Made by a program: the position numbers and the translations under genes
DNA from: Candidatus Faecalibacterium gallistercoris
Lineage (GTDB): Bacteria; Bacillota; Clostridia; Oscillospirales; Ruminococcaceae
Reading direction: 5' to 3'
DNA length: 50,120 bases
Assembly: GCA_019116585.1 (NCBI GenBank)
Contig: DXBJ01000046.1
Span: forward strand, 1-50,120
Shown here: one piece after another, positions 8,416 through 16,186 of the stretch
Layout: each line of letters starts with the position of its first letter
Numbering within the stretch: the first letter of the stretch is position 1
The notes under the pieces: generated by a model
What the model saw: the letters and a program-made list of their open reading frames with translations, nothing else
What the model was told of the DNA's origin: nothing
The model's database searches: none

Positions 8416-8772
8416 TCAGTTCTGGTCCCGGCTTTTGCCCAGCCAGGAGGCCGCCACCCCGCAGATCAGGCTGGCGGCGATGCCGGCGGCCCCGGCCTGC
8501 AGCCCCCCGGTCAGGCAGCCCAGCAGCCCCTGCTGGGCCACGGCCTGCCGCACCCCCTGGGCCAGCAGATGCCCGAACCCCAGCAGGGGAACGCTGGCCC
8601 CCGCCCCGGCAAGATCGGCCAGGGGGCCGTACAGCCCCAGCGCCGACAGCGCCACCCCCGCCACCACGTAGCCGGTGAGGATGCGGGCGGGGGTCAGGCT
8701 GGTCAGGTCGATCAGAAGCTGGCCGGCGGCGCAGATGGCCCCGCCCACCAGGAACGCCCAGAGATAGCCCAT
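8416..8772 (-). CDS. spoVAE: Stage V sporulation protein AE
   Basis: A 118-residue integral membrane protein with about four hydrophobic segments. It starts MGYLWAFLVGGAICAAGQLL at ATG 8772 behind GGAGGG. In the family, SpoVAC and SpoVAE are membrane components of the channel that takes up dipicolinic acid into the forespore and releases it at germination. The motif LTPARILTGYVVAGV is typical. The start lies 2 bases beyond the spoVAD stop codon, so translation is probably coupled. Confidence 0.93.
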   Translation of the reverse strand: MGYLWAFLVGGAICAAGQLLIDLTSLTPARILTGYVVAGVALSALGLYGPLADLAGAGASVPLLGFGHLLAQGVRQAVAQQGLLGCLTGGLQAGAAGIAASLICGVAASWLGKSRDQN

Positions 8773-8774
8773 GG

Positions 8775-9806
8775 TCAGCCCTCCTTCCAATCGGGGGAGG
8801 CAAGCTCCACCAGATGGGCGATGGCGGGGATGCTCTCCTTTTGCAAAAATGTGGTCTGGCTCATCAGCGCCCCGGTGGCCAGAAAGAGCACCCGCTTCAG
8901 GGCCCCCTGCTCCAGCTGGGGCAGGATGTGCCCGCACAGGACGCTGGCGCAGCACCCCGGCCCCGAGGCCCCGCTGTGGACCTTGGGGTCGTGGCCGTAG
9001 AGCAGGCAGCCGCAGTCCTCGTGGTGGAGGGGGCCGGTCCCCTCCGCCTCCAGCAGCTCGGCCAGCAGGCCGCTGCCCACCCGGCCCAGGTCCCCGGTGT
9101 AGATGCAGTCGAAGGCGGCGGGGGGCGTGCCGGTGTCCCGCAGGTAGCGCAGCAGGGTGGCCGCGGCGGCCGGGGCCATGGCCGCCCCCATGTTGGTGAT
9201 GTCCTTGACCTGATAGTCCTGCACCCGTCCCAGGGTGACCGCCCGGACCCGGACGCCCGCCGCCCCCTCCCCCGCCGGGCGCAGCAGGCAGCAGCCCGCC
9301 GCCGTGGCGGTCCACTGGGCGGTGGGGGTGCGGACGGCCCCGTAGCACAGCGGGGTGCGGAACTGCCGCTCGGCGGCGCAGAAGTGCCCCGAGGCCATGG
9401 CCAGCACCCCGCGGGCCATCCCGCCGGCGCAGAGGGCGGCCCCCAGCCCCAGGGCCTCCGCCATGGTGCTGCAGGCCCCGAACAGCCCCGCGTAGGGGAT
9501 GCCCAGCTCCCGCATGGCGTAGCTGGAGGCGGTGCACTGGGCCTGCAGGTCCCCCGCCAGGGCCAGGCTGACCGAGTCCTCGGCGGCATGGCCCTTTTGG
9601 AGGCAGAGCCGGGCCGCCCGCAGCTGCAGGGCCCGCTCGGCGGCCTCCCAGTTGTCCTGGCCGAAGAGGTTGTCCCGGCTCAGCTCGTCAAAAGCGCCGG
9701 CCAGGGGGCCTTCGCTCTCTTTTTTGCCCCCCACCGCCGCGTGGGCCGCAAGGACCGGCGGCGCGGGAAAAAGCAGGGTGTCCCCCTGCCGCAGGGCAGT
9801 CTCCAT
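8775..9806 (-). CDS. spoVAD: Stage V sporulation protein AD
   Basis: A 343-residue soluble, thiolase-fold protein of the SpoVA complex. In the family SpoVAD binds dipicolinic acid at the inner spore membrane. The start is ATG 9806 behind AGGAGCG. Characteristic segments are FGACSTMAEALGLGAALCAGG, here GACSTMAEALGLG, then TAAGCCLLRPAGEG, DITNMGAAMAPAAA, IYTGDLGRVGSGLL and LFLATGALMS. It is the middle gene of spoVAC-D-E. Confidence 0.95.
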   Translation of the reverse strand: METALRQGDTLLFPAPPVLAAHAAVGGKKESEGPLAGAFDELSRDNLFGQDNWEAAERALQLRAARLCLQKGHAAEDSVSLALAGDLQAQCTASSYAMRELGIPYAGLFGACSTMAEALGLGAALCAGGMARGVLAMASGHFCAAERQFRTPLCYGAVRTPTAQWTATAAGCCLLRPAGEGAAGVRVRAVTLGRVQDYQVKDITNMGAAMAPAAAATLLRYLRDTGTPPAAFDCIYTGDLGRVGSGLLAELLEAEGTGPLHHEDCGCLLYGHDPKVHSGASGPGCCASVLCGHILPQLEQGALKRVLFLATGALMSQTTFLQKESIPAIAHLVELASPDWKEG

Positions 9807-9892
9807 CCGCAGTCGCTCCTTTCCGGTGGAAGTGTGAATTTTGTGCACGCCGCCCGGTTTTTGCAATTTTTTCCTTCCGGCAGGCGTATCCT

Positions 9893-10342
9893 CTATGATG
9901 AGAAGAAGGCGGCCGCCCACAGCGCCGCCCCGTAGACCGCCGAGGCCAGGGTGCCGTAGACGATGACGGGGCCCGCGATGGTGAACATCTTGGCCCCGGT
10001 GCCGGTGACCCGCCCTTCGGAGCGGAACTCGATGGCCGCGCTGACCACCGCGTTGGCAAACCCGGTGATGGGGACAAGGCTGCCCGCCCCTGCCCGGGAG
10101 GCCAGCTTCTGGTACCAGCCCAAAGCGGTCAGCACCGCCGAAAGGGCGATCAGGGTGCAGCTGGTCAGGGTGCCCGCCGTGACGGCGTCGGCGCCGGCCC
10201 CCAGGAACGCCTGGCGCAGGGCTTCCCCTGCCGTACAGATGCCGCCCCCGACAAAAAACGCCCACAGGCAGTCCCGGCCCAGGCGGGAGGGCGGCCCGGC
10301 CCGCCGCACCCGGCGGCCATATTCTTCCGATGACATTTCCAT
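9893..10342 (-). CDS. spoVAC: Stage V sporulation protein AC
   Basis: A 149-residue membrane protein with about five hydrophobic segments. It starts at ATG 10342 behind GAAGGAT. Family segments are CLWAFFVGGGICTAGEALRQ (residues about 26-45) and VPITGFANAVVSAAIEF, followed by GTGAKMFTIAGPVIVYG. SpoVAC acts as the mechanosensitive component of the DPA channel in Bacillus. It is the first gene of the spoVA operon and lies under a sigma-G-like promoter. Confidence 0.95.
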   Translation of the reverse strand: MEMSSEEYGRRVRRAGPPSRLGRDCLWAFFVGGGICTAGEALRQAFLGAGADAVTAGTLTSCTLIALSAVLTALGWYQKLASRAGAGSLVPITGFANAVVSAAIEFRSEGRVTGTGAKMFTIAGPVIVYGTLASAVYGAALWAAAFFSS

Positions 10343-10368
10343 ACGATCCTTCGCCTCGCTTTGATGGG

Positions 10369-10397
10369 CAGTATGCCCGCCCGGGGCGGAAATATCC
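10369..10397 (-). promoter_or_regulatory. Candidate sigma-G promoter of spoVAC-D-E
   Basis: On the minus strand, GGATA (10393-10397) and CATACTG (10369-10375) are 17 bases apart. This is close to the sigma-G pattern GHATR-N17/18-CATWHTA. It lies 27 bases before the spoVAC start. Confidence 0.5.
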
Positions 10398-10427
10398 GTT
10401 TTTTGAACCGACAGGGAGGTTTTTCTT

Positions 10428-11399
10428 ATGCAGCAGCCCATGCCGCCGTATCCGAACCATGATCCGCACCATCCGCCCCGCCGCCGGCTGACCCGGGCTG
10501 AGATGCGTCGCCGTCGCCGCCGCCGGGCCATCCGCCGGCTGGCCGTCCTGCTGGGCGCCCTGGCGCTGGTGGCAGGGGGCGTCTCCTTCGCGGTGACCCG
10601 CCTGCAGGCCGACGTGCCTTCGGCCTCGGCCGCCTCCCCGGCCCCTGTGGAAGGGACCGGGGCCGTCTCCTCCGGCGTCCGGAACGGGACGGGGGCCGCA
10701 GGCGGGACAAGCACGGCCGCCGGCACGGCGGAAAGCACCGCCCCGGCCCAGCCCCAGAACGCCCTGGGCCTGACCGCCGCCGAGGCCGCCGCCATGCTGG
10801 CCGACCCCCGCATGGTGCTGGTGAACCATCAGGTGCCCATGCCCGAGGATTATACCTTCGACACCAAGGAGTGCGGCTCGGCCACCGCCATCAACAAGAC
10901 CCTGCAGACCGAGGCCGCCGACGCTTTCCTGGAGATGCAGGCGGCTGCCGCCGCCGACGGGATCACCGTCTGGATGCAGAGCGGCTACCGCAGCGTCGAG
11001 TACCAGACCACCCTTTACAACAACAAGACCCAGCAGTTCCTGAACCAGGGCTACGACGAGGCCGCCGCCCGGGAAATGGCGGCCAACATCGTCAACCCGC
11101 CCCGCTACTCGGAGCACAACTGCGGCCTGGCCGCCGACCTGAACTGCCCCGAGTTCACCGCCCTGGAGCCCGGCTTTGAGGACACCGCCGCCTTCGACTG
11201 GCTGTGCCAGCACGCCGGGGACTACGGCTTCATCCTCCGCTATCCCAAGGGGGAGGCCGCCGAGGCCGTGACCGAGATCACCTACGAGCCCTGGCACTGG
11301 CGGTATGTGGGCCCCGAAAACGCCGCCCGCATCAACGCCAGCGGCCTGATCTTCGAGCAGTACATCGCGGAGCTGCAGTCCATCGCCGCGGCGGTGTGA
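10428..11399 (+). CDS. D-alanyl-D-alanine carboxypeptidase, VanY/M15B family
   Basis: A 323-residue, probably membrane-anchored peptidase that would trim D-Ala from peptidoglycan stem peptides. A basic N-terminus (RRRRRRR near residues 24-31) is followed by one transmembrane helix (about 36-56) and a Ser/Ala/Thr/Gly-rich linker. The M15B domain shows the zinc-site motif SEHNCGLAADL and the closing EPWHWRYVG, plus WMQSGYRSVEYQ. All metal ligands are present. ATG 10428 follows GGGAGG. It is divergent from spoVAC; whether it is sporulation-specific is unclear. Confidence 0.93.
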   Translation: MQQPMPPYPNHDPHHPPRRRLTRAEMRRRRRRRAIRRLAVLLGALALVAGGVSFAVTRLQADVPSASAASPAPVEGTGAVSSGVRNGTGAAGGTSTAAGTAESTAPAQPQNALGLTAAEAAAMLADPRMVLVNHQVPMPEDYTFDTKECGSATAINKTLQTEAADAFLEMQAAAAADGITVWMQSGYRSVEYQTTLYNNKTQQFLNQGYDEAAAREMAANIVNPPRYSEHNCGLAADLNCPEFTALEPGFEDTAAFDWLCQHAGDYGFILRYPKGEAAEAVTEITYEPWHWRYVGPENAARINASGLIFEQYIAELQSIAAAV

Positions 11400-11481
11400 G
11401 GGCCCTGCCCCCGGTTTGCAGGGTGCAGGCAAAGAGGTTGTAAAAGTTTTGGGTTCCGGCCCTTTTGGGGCAGGGGGCAGA

Positions 11482-11510
11482 TTGCATTTTATGGCCCGAT
11501 ATGATAAGAT
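11482..11510 (+). promoter_or_regulatory. Promoter of the DUF4358-MBOAT-DHHW cluster
   Basis: TTGCAT (11482-11487) and TAAGAT (11505-11510) with a 17-base spacer. A leader of about 130 bases precedes the lipoprotein gene. Confidence 0.6.
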
Positions 11511-11650
11511 AGGATGTATCTGGGGACCGGGAGGAGCCGGGCGAAACGGCCGCTCCCCGCTCCGCCCAAAGGCACACCCGCGGAAAACAGAGGTTTGAAC
11601 CCTGCGTCCCGTGCGCAGAATCTATAAAACGAGAGAAGGAAAAGGAACGT

Positions 11651-12226
11651 ATGATGAAACGCAACATTTTTGCTTTGGCCCTTGCCCTGACCCTTTGCGC
11701 CGCCCTGCTGGCAGGCTGCGGCGGCGCGTCCTCCGCCAGCAGCGCATCCTCCGCCGCGCCGGCGTCCCCGGCTGCGCCGGAGGCGGCCTCCGGGGCCCGC
11801 ACCGGCGAGGAGAACGGCGGCGCCAGCCTGGACGCCGCGGTGAGCCGGCTGCTGGAGGCGAACCCCATCTCCAACCAGTTTGAGATCGCCGCCATGAACA
11901 TCGAATACGACTTCATGCTGTCCCCCGACGATGTGGTCGCCTACAAGGGCGTCAAGAGCAACGACAACGGCGACGCCGGCCTGGTGCTGGTCATCCAGCC
12001 CGCCGCCGGCAAGGCCGAGGCCATCTGCCAGACCCTGCAGACCTACAAGGAGGACCAGGTGGCCTTCTACGGCAACTACGCAGAGTTCGGCCAGGCCCAG
12101 GCCAATGTGGAAAACGCCATTATTTCGGGCCGGGACAACCTGGTGGTCATGGTCATCGCCTCCAACGAGTGCACCGGCGACCTGGCCCCGGCTGTGGACG
12201 ATGTGATGAACGAATACGCACAGTAA
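11651..12226 (+). CDS. DUF4358 lipoprotein
   Basis: A 191-residue lipoprotein. The N-terminus has a signal peptide and lipobox (LLAGC, Cys at residue 24), then a Ser/Ala/Pro-rich linker. The C-terminal domain (about 60-190) matches DUF4358 by its overall pattern, for example PDDVVAYKGVKSN and NLVVMVIASNE. ATG 11651 follows GGAAAAGGA, and a second in-frame ATG follows directly. DUF4358 genes commonly neighbour MBOAT and DHHW genes in gut Clostridia, so it probably works with the next two genes at the cell surface. Its biochemical role is unknown. Confidence 0.85.
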   Translation: MMKRNIFALALALTLCAALLAGCGGASSASSASSAAPASPAAPEAASGARTGEENGGASLDAAVSRLLEANPISNQFEIAAMNIEYDFMLSPDDVVAYKGVKSNDNGDAGLVLVIQPAAGKAEAICQTLQTYKEDQVAFYGNYAEFGQAQANVENAIISGRDNLVVMVIASNECTGDLAPAVDDVMNEYAQ

Positions 12227-12238
12227 ACGATCCCCTTC

Positions 12239-12277
12239 AGAGCCGGTGCCCTGCGGCATGGGCTCTTCTTTGATTTT
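12239..12277 (+). terminator. Terminator-like hairpin between DUF4358 and MBOAT genes
   Basis: AGAGCC (12239-12244) pairs with GGCTCT (12261-12266) around an inner GCC/GGC arm. TCTTTGATTTT follows. It may reduce read-through into the MBOAT gene rather than end transcription. Confidence 0.5.
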
Positions 12278-12300
12278 CCGACCCGGAAGGAGATACCGCC

Positions 12301-13719
12301 TTGATCTTCAGTTCGATCATCTTCCTGTTCCACTTTTTGCCCTTTACCCTGGCGGCCTACTACATCGCGCCGCCCCGGGCCAAAAATACCGTCCTCTTTG
12401 TCTGCAGCCTGGTGTTCTACTGCTGGGGCGAGGTCCGCTTCTTCCCGGTGATGCTGACCCTGATCCTCATCAACTACCTGTGCGGCCTGGCCATCGCCCA
12501 CTTTGAGGGCAGGCCGGGGATGCGCCGGCTGTTCCTGGCCCTGGCCCTGGTGGGCAGCCTGGGGATGCTGTTCTACTTCAAGTACGCCAATTTTGTGCTG
12601 GAAAGCGCCAACGCCCTGCTGGGGACGAGCTTTGCCCCCATCGAGGGGATCAGCGTCCTGCCTCTGGGCATCAGCTTTTACACCTTCCAGACCCTTTCCT
12701 ACACCATCGACGTCTACCGCCATGACGTGGCGTCGGAGAAGAACATCATCGACTTCGGGGCCTATGTGGTCATGTTCCCCCAGCTGATCGCCGGCCCCAT
12801 CGTCAAATACCGGGACGTGGCGGCCCAGCTGCACGTCTACAAGCACCGCTACAACATCGCCCAGATCGAAGAGGGGATGACCATCTTCACCTTTGGCCTG
12901 GCCAAAAAGGTCCTGCTGGCCGACGCGGTGGGCGCCCTCTGGACCGACATCATCGGGGTGGCGGACGACGCCTCGGTCACCTTTGTGGGGCTGGCCAACG
13001 CCTCCACCGGGCTGGTCTGGCTGGGCATCCTGGCCTACAGCTTCCAGCTGTACTTTGACTTTTCGGGCTACTCCATGATGGCCATCGGCATGGGCAAGAT
13101 GATGGGGTTCGAGTTCCCCCAGAACTTCAACTACCCCTATATCTCCGCCTCCATCACCGAGTTCTGGCGCCGCTGGCACATGACCCTGTCCAGCTGGTTC
13201 CGGGAGTATGTCTATATCCCCCTGGGCGGCAACCGCAAGGGCCTCCGGCGGCAGATCTTCAACCTGTTCATCGTCGAGCTGCTGACCGGCATCTGGCACG
13301 GCGCCAACTGGAACTTTATCTGCTGGGGGCTGTACTATTTTGTGCTGCTGGCGGCGGAAAAACTGTTCCTGCTCAAGCACCTGCAAAAGGGGCGGGTCTG
13401 GCCCCACCTGTACACCCTCTTTTTCGTGGTGGTGGGCTGGGCCATGTTCGTGGGCAACGACCCCGGCGTCCAGTTCGGGCTGCTGTTCCAGAAGCTGTTC
13501 ACCCCCAGCGCCGGCGTTTCGGCCCTGTATTTCCTGCGGAATTACGGCGTGCTGCTGGCGGTCTCCTTTGTCTGCTGCACCCCCCTGATCGAAAAGATCT
13601 GGGACGTGCTGCGGCGGCGCAGCTGGAGCCGGGTGCTGACGGTGGGCGCGCTGCTGGTGGTCTCCACGGCCTACGTGGTGGGCAGCACCAACAGCCCCTT
13701 CCTGTACTTTAACTTCTGA
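12301..13719 (+). CDS. MBOAT-family O-acyltransferase (AlgI-like)
   Basis: A 472-residue polytopic membrane protein with about ten hydrophobic segments. In the family, AlgI- and DltB-like proteins move acyl groups across the membrane for transfer to polysaccharides or teichoic acids. The invariant His lies in LTGIWHGANWNF. The FWRRWHMTLSSWFREYVYIP block (residues about 287-306) and LPLGISFYTFQTLSYTIDVY are typical. It starts at TTG 12301 behind GGAAGGAGA. It pairs with the downstream DHHW protein, which probably performs the extracellular transfer step. Confidence 0.95.
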   Translation: MIFSSIIFLFHFLPFTLAAYYIAPPRAKNTVLFVCSLVFYCWGEVRFFPVMLTLILINYLCGLAIAHFEGRPGMRRLFLALALVGSLGMLFYFKYANFVLESANALLGTSFAPIEGISVLPLGISFYTFQTLSYTIDVYRHDVASEKNIIDFGAYVVMFPQLIAGPIVKYRDVAAQLHVYKHRYNIAQIEEGMTIFTFGLAKKVLLADAVGALWTDIIGVADDASVTFVGLANASTGLVWLGILAYSFQLYFDFSGYSMMAIGMGKMMGFEFPQNFNYPYISASITEFWRRWHMTLSSWFREYVYIPLGGNRKGLRRQIFNLFIVELLTGIWHGANWNFICWGLYYFVLLAAEKLFLLKHLQKGRVWPHLYTLFFVVVGWAMFVGNDPGVQFGLLFQKLFTPSAGVSALYFLRNYGVLLAVSFVCCTPLIEKIWDVLRRRSWSRVLTVGALLVVSTAYVVGSTNSPFLYFNF

Positions 13720-13787
13720 TCCGCGCAAACGAGCCCGCGCCGCCCTCCGGGGCCGGCCGGGACGAATCTGAAAATTGGGAGGCAGCT

Positions 13788-14969
13788 ATGCAGCAGCGCA
13801 AGCGCAAACGAAAAGGCGGGCTGATCCACTACCCGGTGCTGATCCTGTTCAGCCTCTTTTTTGTGGGGATGTTCCTTCTGGACTGCGTCACCCCCGACCG
13901 CACCGTCAGCGAGCTGGAAAACACCACCCTGACCCAGCGCCCGGCCGTGACCGCGCAAATCTTGTCCTCGGCGGGGCTGAACCGCTTCTTCAACGATTAC
14001 ACCCAGTATACAAAAGACCAGATCCCCGGCCGGGATGTCTGGATCAGCCTGCAGAGCTTTGTGGAAACGGCTCTGCTCCAAAAGACCCAGAGCGGCGGGG
14101 TGCTGCTGGGGGATCATGGCCAGATGTTTGACCGCACCTACGGCCTGGTCTCCAGCGAGGAGCGCACCCTGCCCCGGAACATCGCGGCGGTGGGGGCCCT
14201 GGCGGGGCGCTATCCCGGCAGGGTGTATGTGATGGTGGCCCCGGCGGCTTCGGCCATCTACCCGGAGCGGGTGCCGGCCCATGCGCCCCTGCTGGAAGAA
14301 GAAGGCTACATCCGCCAGATCCAGGCGGCGGTGGAGGAGGCCGGGGGCGTCTATATCCCCCTGCAGGACGCCCTGGCGGCCCACAAGGATGAGTATATCT
14401 ACTACCGCACCGACCACCACTGGACCACCCTGGGGGCCTACTATGCCTACAGCCGGCTGTGCGAGACGCTGGGCCTTGTCCCCTTTGACCGGGAGGCCCA
14501 CACCGCGGTGGAAGTGCCGGACTTTTACGGCACCTTCTATTCCCGGGCCCGCACCTGGAACGCCCAGCCCGACACCCTGACCTACTACGAGCTGGACAAC
14601 CCCTTGACCATCTACACCGTCACCGGCCCGGGGATGCCCACCCAGGGGGAGGCTACCGGCCTGTACGACCTGGACAAGCTGGCGGTGTACGACAAGTACG
14701 CGGCGTTCCTCCACGGCAACAACGGTTTCAGCCGGGTGGAGGGGGACGGAGAGGGCCGCATTCTGGTCGTCAAGGACAGCTATGCCAACTCGCTGGTGCC
14801 TTTCCTGACGGCCAACTACGCCCAGATCGACGTGGTGGACCTGCGCAACTACAACTACGGCCTGGACGCCCTGATCGCGGAAAACGGTTACGACCAGATC
14901 CTGGTGCTGTACAGCTTCGACAGCTTCAAGAGCGACCCCTACCTCTACCGGGCAGGCATCGAAGGCTGA
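13788..14969 (+). CDS. DHHW family protein (AlgX/AlgJ-like surface O-acetylation partner)
   Basis: A 393-residue protein with an N-terminal transmembrane anchor (about residues 13-36) and an extracytoplasmic SGNH/AlgX-like domain. The family signature DHHW occurs in YRTDHHWTTLGAYYAYS. A second conserved block, ILVVKDSYANSLVPFL, carries the Asp-Ser pair expected of this hydrolase-like fold. ATG 13788 follows GGGAGG. It lies 68 bases after the MBOAT gene in the same direction. The acceptor polymer is unknown, and no polymer synthesis genes are nearby. Confidence 0.92.
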   Translation: MQQRKRKRKGGLIHYPVLILFSLFFVGMFLLDCVTPDRTVSELENTTLTQRPAVTAQILSSAGLNRFFNDYTQYTKDQIPGRDVWISLQSFVETALLQKTQSGGVLLGDHGQMFDRTYGLVSSEERTLPRNIAAVGALAGRYPGRVYVMVAPAASAIYPERVPAHAPLLEEEGYIRQIQAAVEEAGGVYIPLQDALAAHKDEYIYYRTDHHWTTLGAYYAYSRLCETLGLVPFDREAHTAVEVPDFYGTFYSRARTWNAQPDTLTYYELDNPLTIYTVTGPGMPTQGEATGLYDLDKLAVYDKYAAFLHGNNGFSRVEGDGEGRILVVKDSYANSLVPFLTANYAQIDVVDLRNYNYGLDALIAENGYDQILVLYSFDSFKSDPYLYRAGIEG

Positions 14970-15056
14970 CCGGGGGGCAGGCGTCCGCTTTTCACAAAGC
15001 TGCACAATCATTTCTATAAAAAACGCTCAAATTTCATACTATTTTCAAGGAAACTC

Positions 15057-15085
15057 TTGAGCATTCTCTCACAATGTGGTAAAAT
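15057..15085 (+). promoter_or_regulatory. Promoter of the tandem small-protein genes
   Basis: TTGAGC (15057-15062) and TAAAAT (15080-15085) with a 17-base spacer, in a locally A+T-rich stretch. A leader of about 80 bases precedes the first gene. Confidence 0.7.
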
Positions 15086-15172
15086 GGGAATAAGCCCGAG
15101 GAAGTTGTGGGGGAATCTGTTTTGCGGGCGGGCCTGCGGGCCGCGCTCTGGTTGGCAAAGGAGATTTTACCT

Positions 15173-15565
15173 ATGAAAGACACCATTCGTTATCCCGAAC
15201 ATTTCGCCCCCGTCGCGGAGGAGGAAATGGTTTACCTGAACGGCGGCGGCGTGCTGGACAGTGTCGGCGACGCCATCGACGGCGCTGTGGATACCGCTAC
15301 ATCCGCCCTGAACGTTCTGGGCATCGTTGCCACCGTGGTGGGCGTCTGCGTGCTGGGTTCCAGCTACATCTGGGGCATCCGGCAGGCCAACGCCTGGCTG
15401 GACGACAATGCCGAGGGCAACATTTTTACCATCCTGGGCAGGGCGGTGGACGATCTGGGGGCAGATATGTCCCAGTCGCTGTCCCACTTTACCCGTGATC
15501 TGGTGGCTACCATCACGGTGGTGGGCCTGTGGCCCCTGAGCATCCCCCTGCTGATTTTGGCCTGA
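15173..15565 (+). CDS. Small hydrophobic protein with GG leader-like N-terminus (paralog 1)
   Basis: A 130-residue protein from ATG 15173, 9 bases after AAGGAG. The N-terminal 26 residues are charged and end in AEEEMVYLNGGG, like the leader of a double-glycine-processed peptide. The rest is hydrophobic, with helices at about 44-65 and 110-130. A central segment, ANAWLDDNAEGNIFTILG, matches the next gene (RRWYAANKTGNIGTDL). The two proteins are clearly paralogous and lie 111 bases apart under one promoter. No known family is recognised. Candidates are a bacteriocin-like or signalling protein, or a membrane-acting toxin. No C39-peptidase exporter or immunity gene is visible in the window. Confidence 0.8.
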   Translation: MKDTIRYPEHFAPVAEEEMVYLNGGGVLDSVGDAIDGAVDTATSALNVLGIVATVVGVCVLGSSYIWGIRQANAWLDDNAEGNIFTILGRAVDDLGADMSQSLSHFTRDLVATITVVGLWPLSIPLLILA

Positions 15566-15676
15566 CGGATTTTGGTTGCAAAACGGCTGCATTTCTGCTC
15601 GGATCTCATCCACGTGCAGGCTGGAATGTATCCGTTCTCAATAAACCTAATCTTTGCAAAGAAAAGGAGCATTATT

Positions 15677-16036
15677 ATGGAAATGACCGTTCGTATGCCC
15701 GCTAACTACAACCTCATGACCGAGGACGAGATGACCTATACCACCGGCGGCGCTGACGCTGGTAGCGCTGCTGCCGTTATCACTGGCGGTATCTCCCTGG
15801 CTATCTGGGGCCTGGGCCTGTACAACTGGATCGACCAGCTGCTGGGCGCTCGCCGCTGGTATGCCGCCAACAAGACCGGCAACATCGGCACCGACCTGGA
15901 GAAGGGCATTGACACCTGGCTGAACTACACCACCTCCTCTGTCCTGAACTGCGTCCGCAGCGTTCTGGCCACCGCCAGCTCGCTGGGCAGCCCCATCGGC
16001 TGGGTCGCAACGGCTGTCGCTTTCGGCACCGTCTGA
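15677..16036 (+). CDS. Small hydrophobic protein with GG leader-like N-terminus (paralog 2)
   Basis: A 119-residue protein from ATG 15677 behind AAAGGAG. The N-terminus ends in LMTEDEMTYTTGGADAG, sharing with paralog 1 the spacing of an acidic E(D/E)EM-Y stretch followed by GG. Hydrophobic segments lie at about 32-55 and 87-118. The central RRWYAANKTGNIGTDL block and the downstream hydrophobic region also match. Codon choice is more even and pyrimidine-ending than in neighbours (GCT, CGT, ATC), suggesting high expression. It is followed by a strong terminator. Function unknown. Confidence 0.82.
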   Translation: MEMTVRMPANYNLMTEDEMTYTTGGADAGSAAAVITGGISLAIWGLGLYNWIDQLLGARRWYAANKTGNIGTDLEKGIDTWLNYTTSSVLNCVRSVLATASSLGSPIGWVATAVAFGTV

Positions 16037-16065
16037 TCTCTGAGGTTAAACCAAAGACCTAAACA

Positions 16066-16108
16066 GGCGGCGGTCCTCCCTTCGGGGTAGGGCCGCCGCC
16101 CTCTTTTT
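16066..16108 (+). terminator. Terminator of the small-protein pair
   Basis: GGCGGCGG and CCGCCGCC form the base of the stem, with an inner CCC-TTCG-GGG arm. CTCTTTTT follows. It lies 30 bases after the stop of paralog 2. Confidence 0.88.
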
Positions 16109-16131
16109 GCCCCCCTCCGCCGAGAGGGCGC

Positions 16132-16168
16132 AAAAGACCCCGGAAGCCCTGCGGGCCTCCGGGGTCTT
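16132..16168 (-). terminator. Terminator of the hrcA-dnaJ operon
   Basis: AAGACCCCGGA and TCCGGGGTCTT pair around a GGCCCGCAGGGC region. TTTTGCG follows on the minus strand. It lies 19 bases beyond the dnaJ stop. Confidence 0.85.
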
Positions 16169-16186
16169 GCTGTATGTCTTGCTGTG

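Noticed and set aside
10428-11399. Glycopeptide-resistance vanY
   Set aside because: The M15B motif is shared by housekeeping D,D-carboxypeptidases; no vanHAX genes are present.
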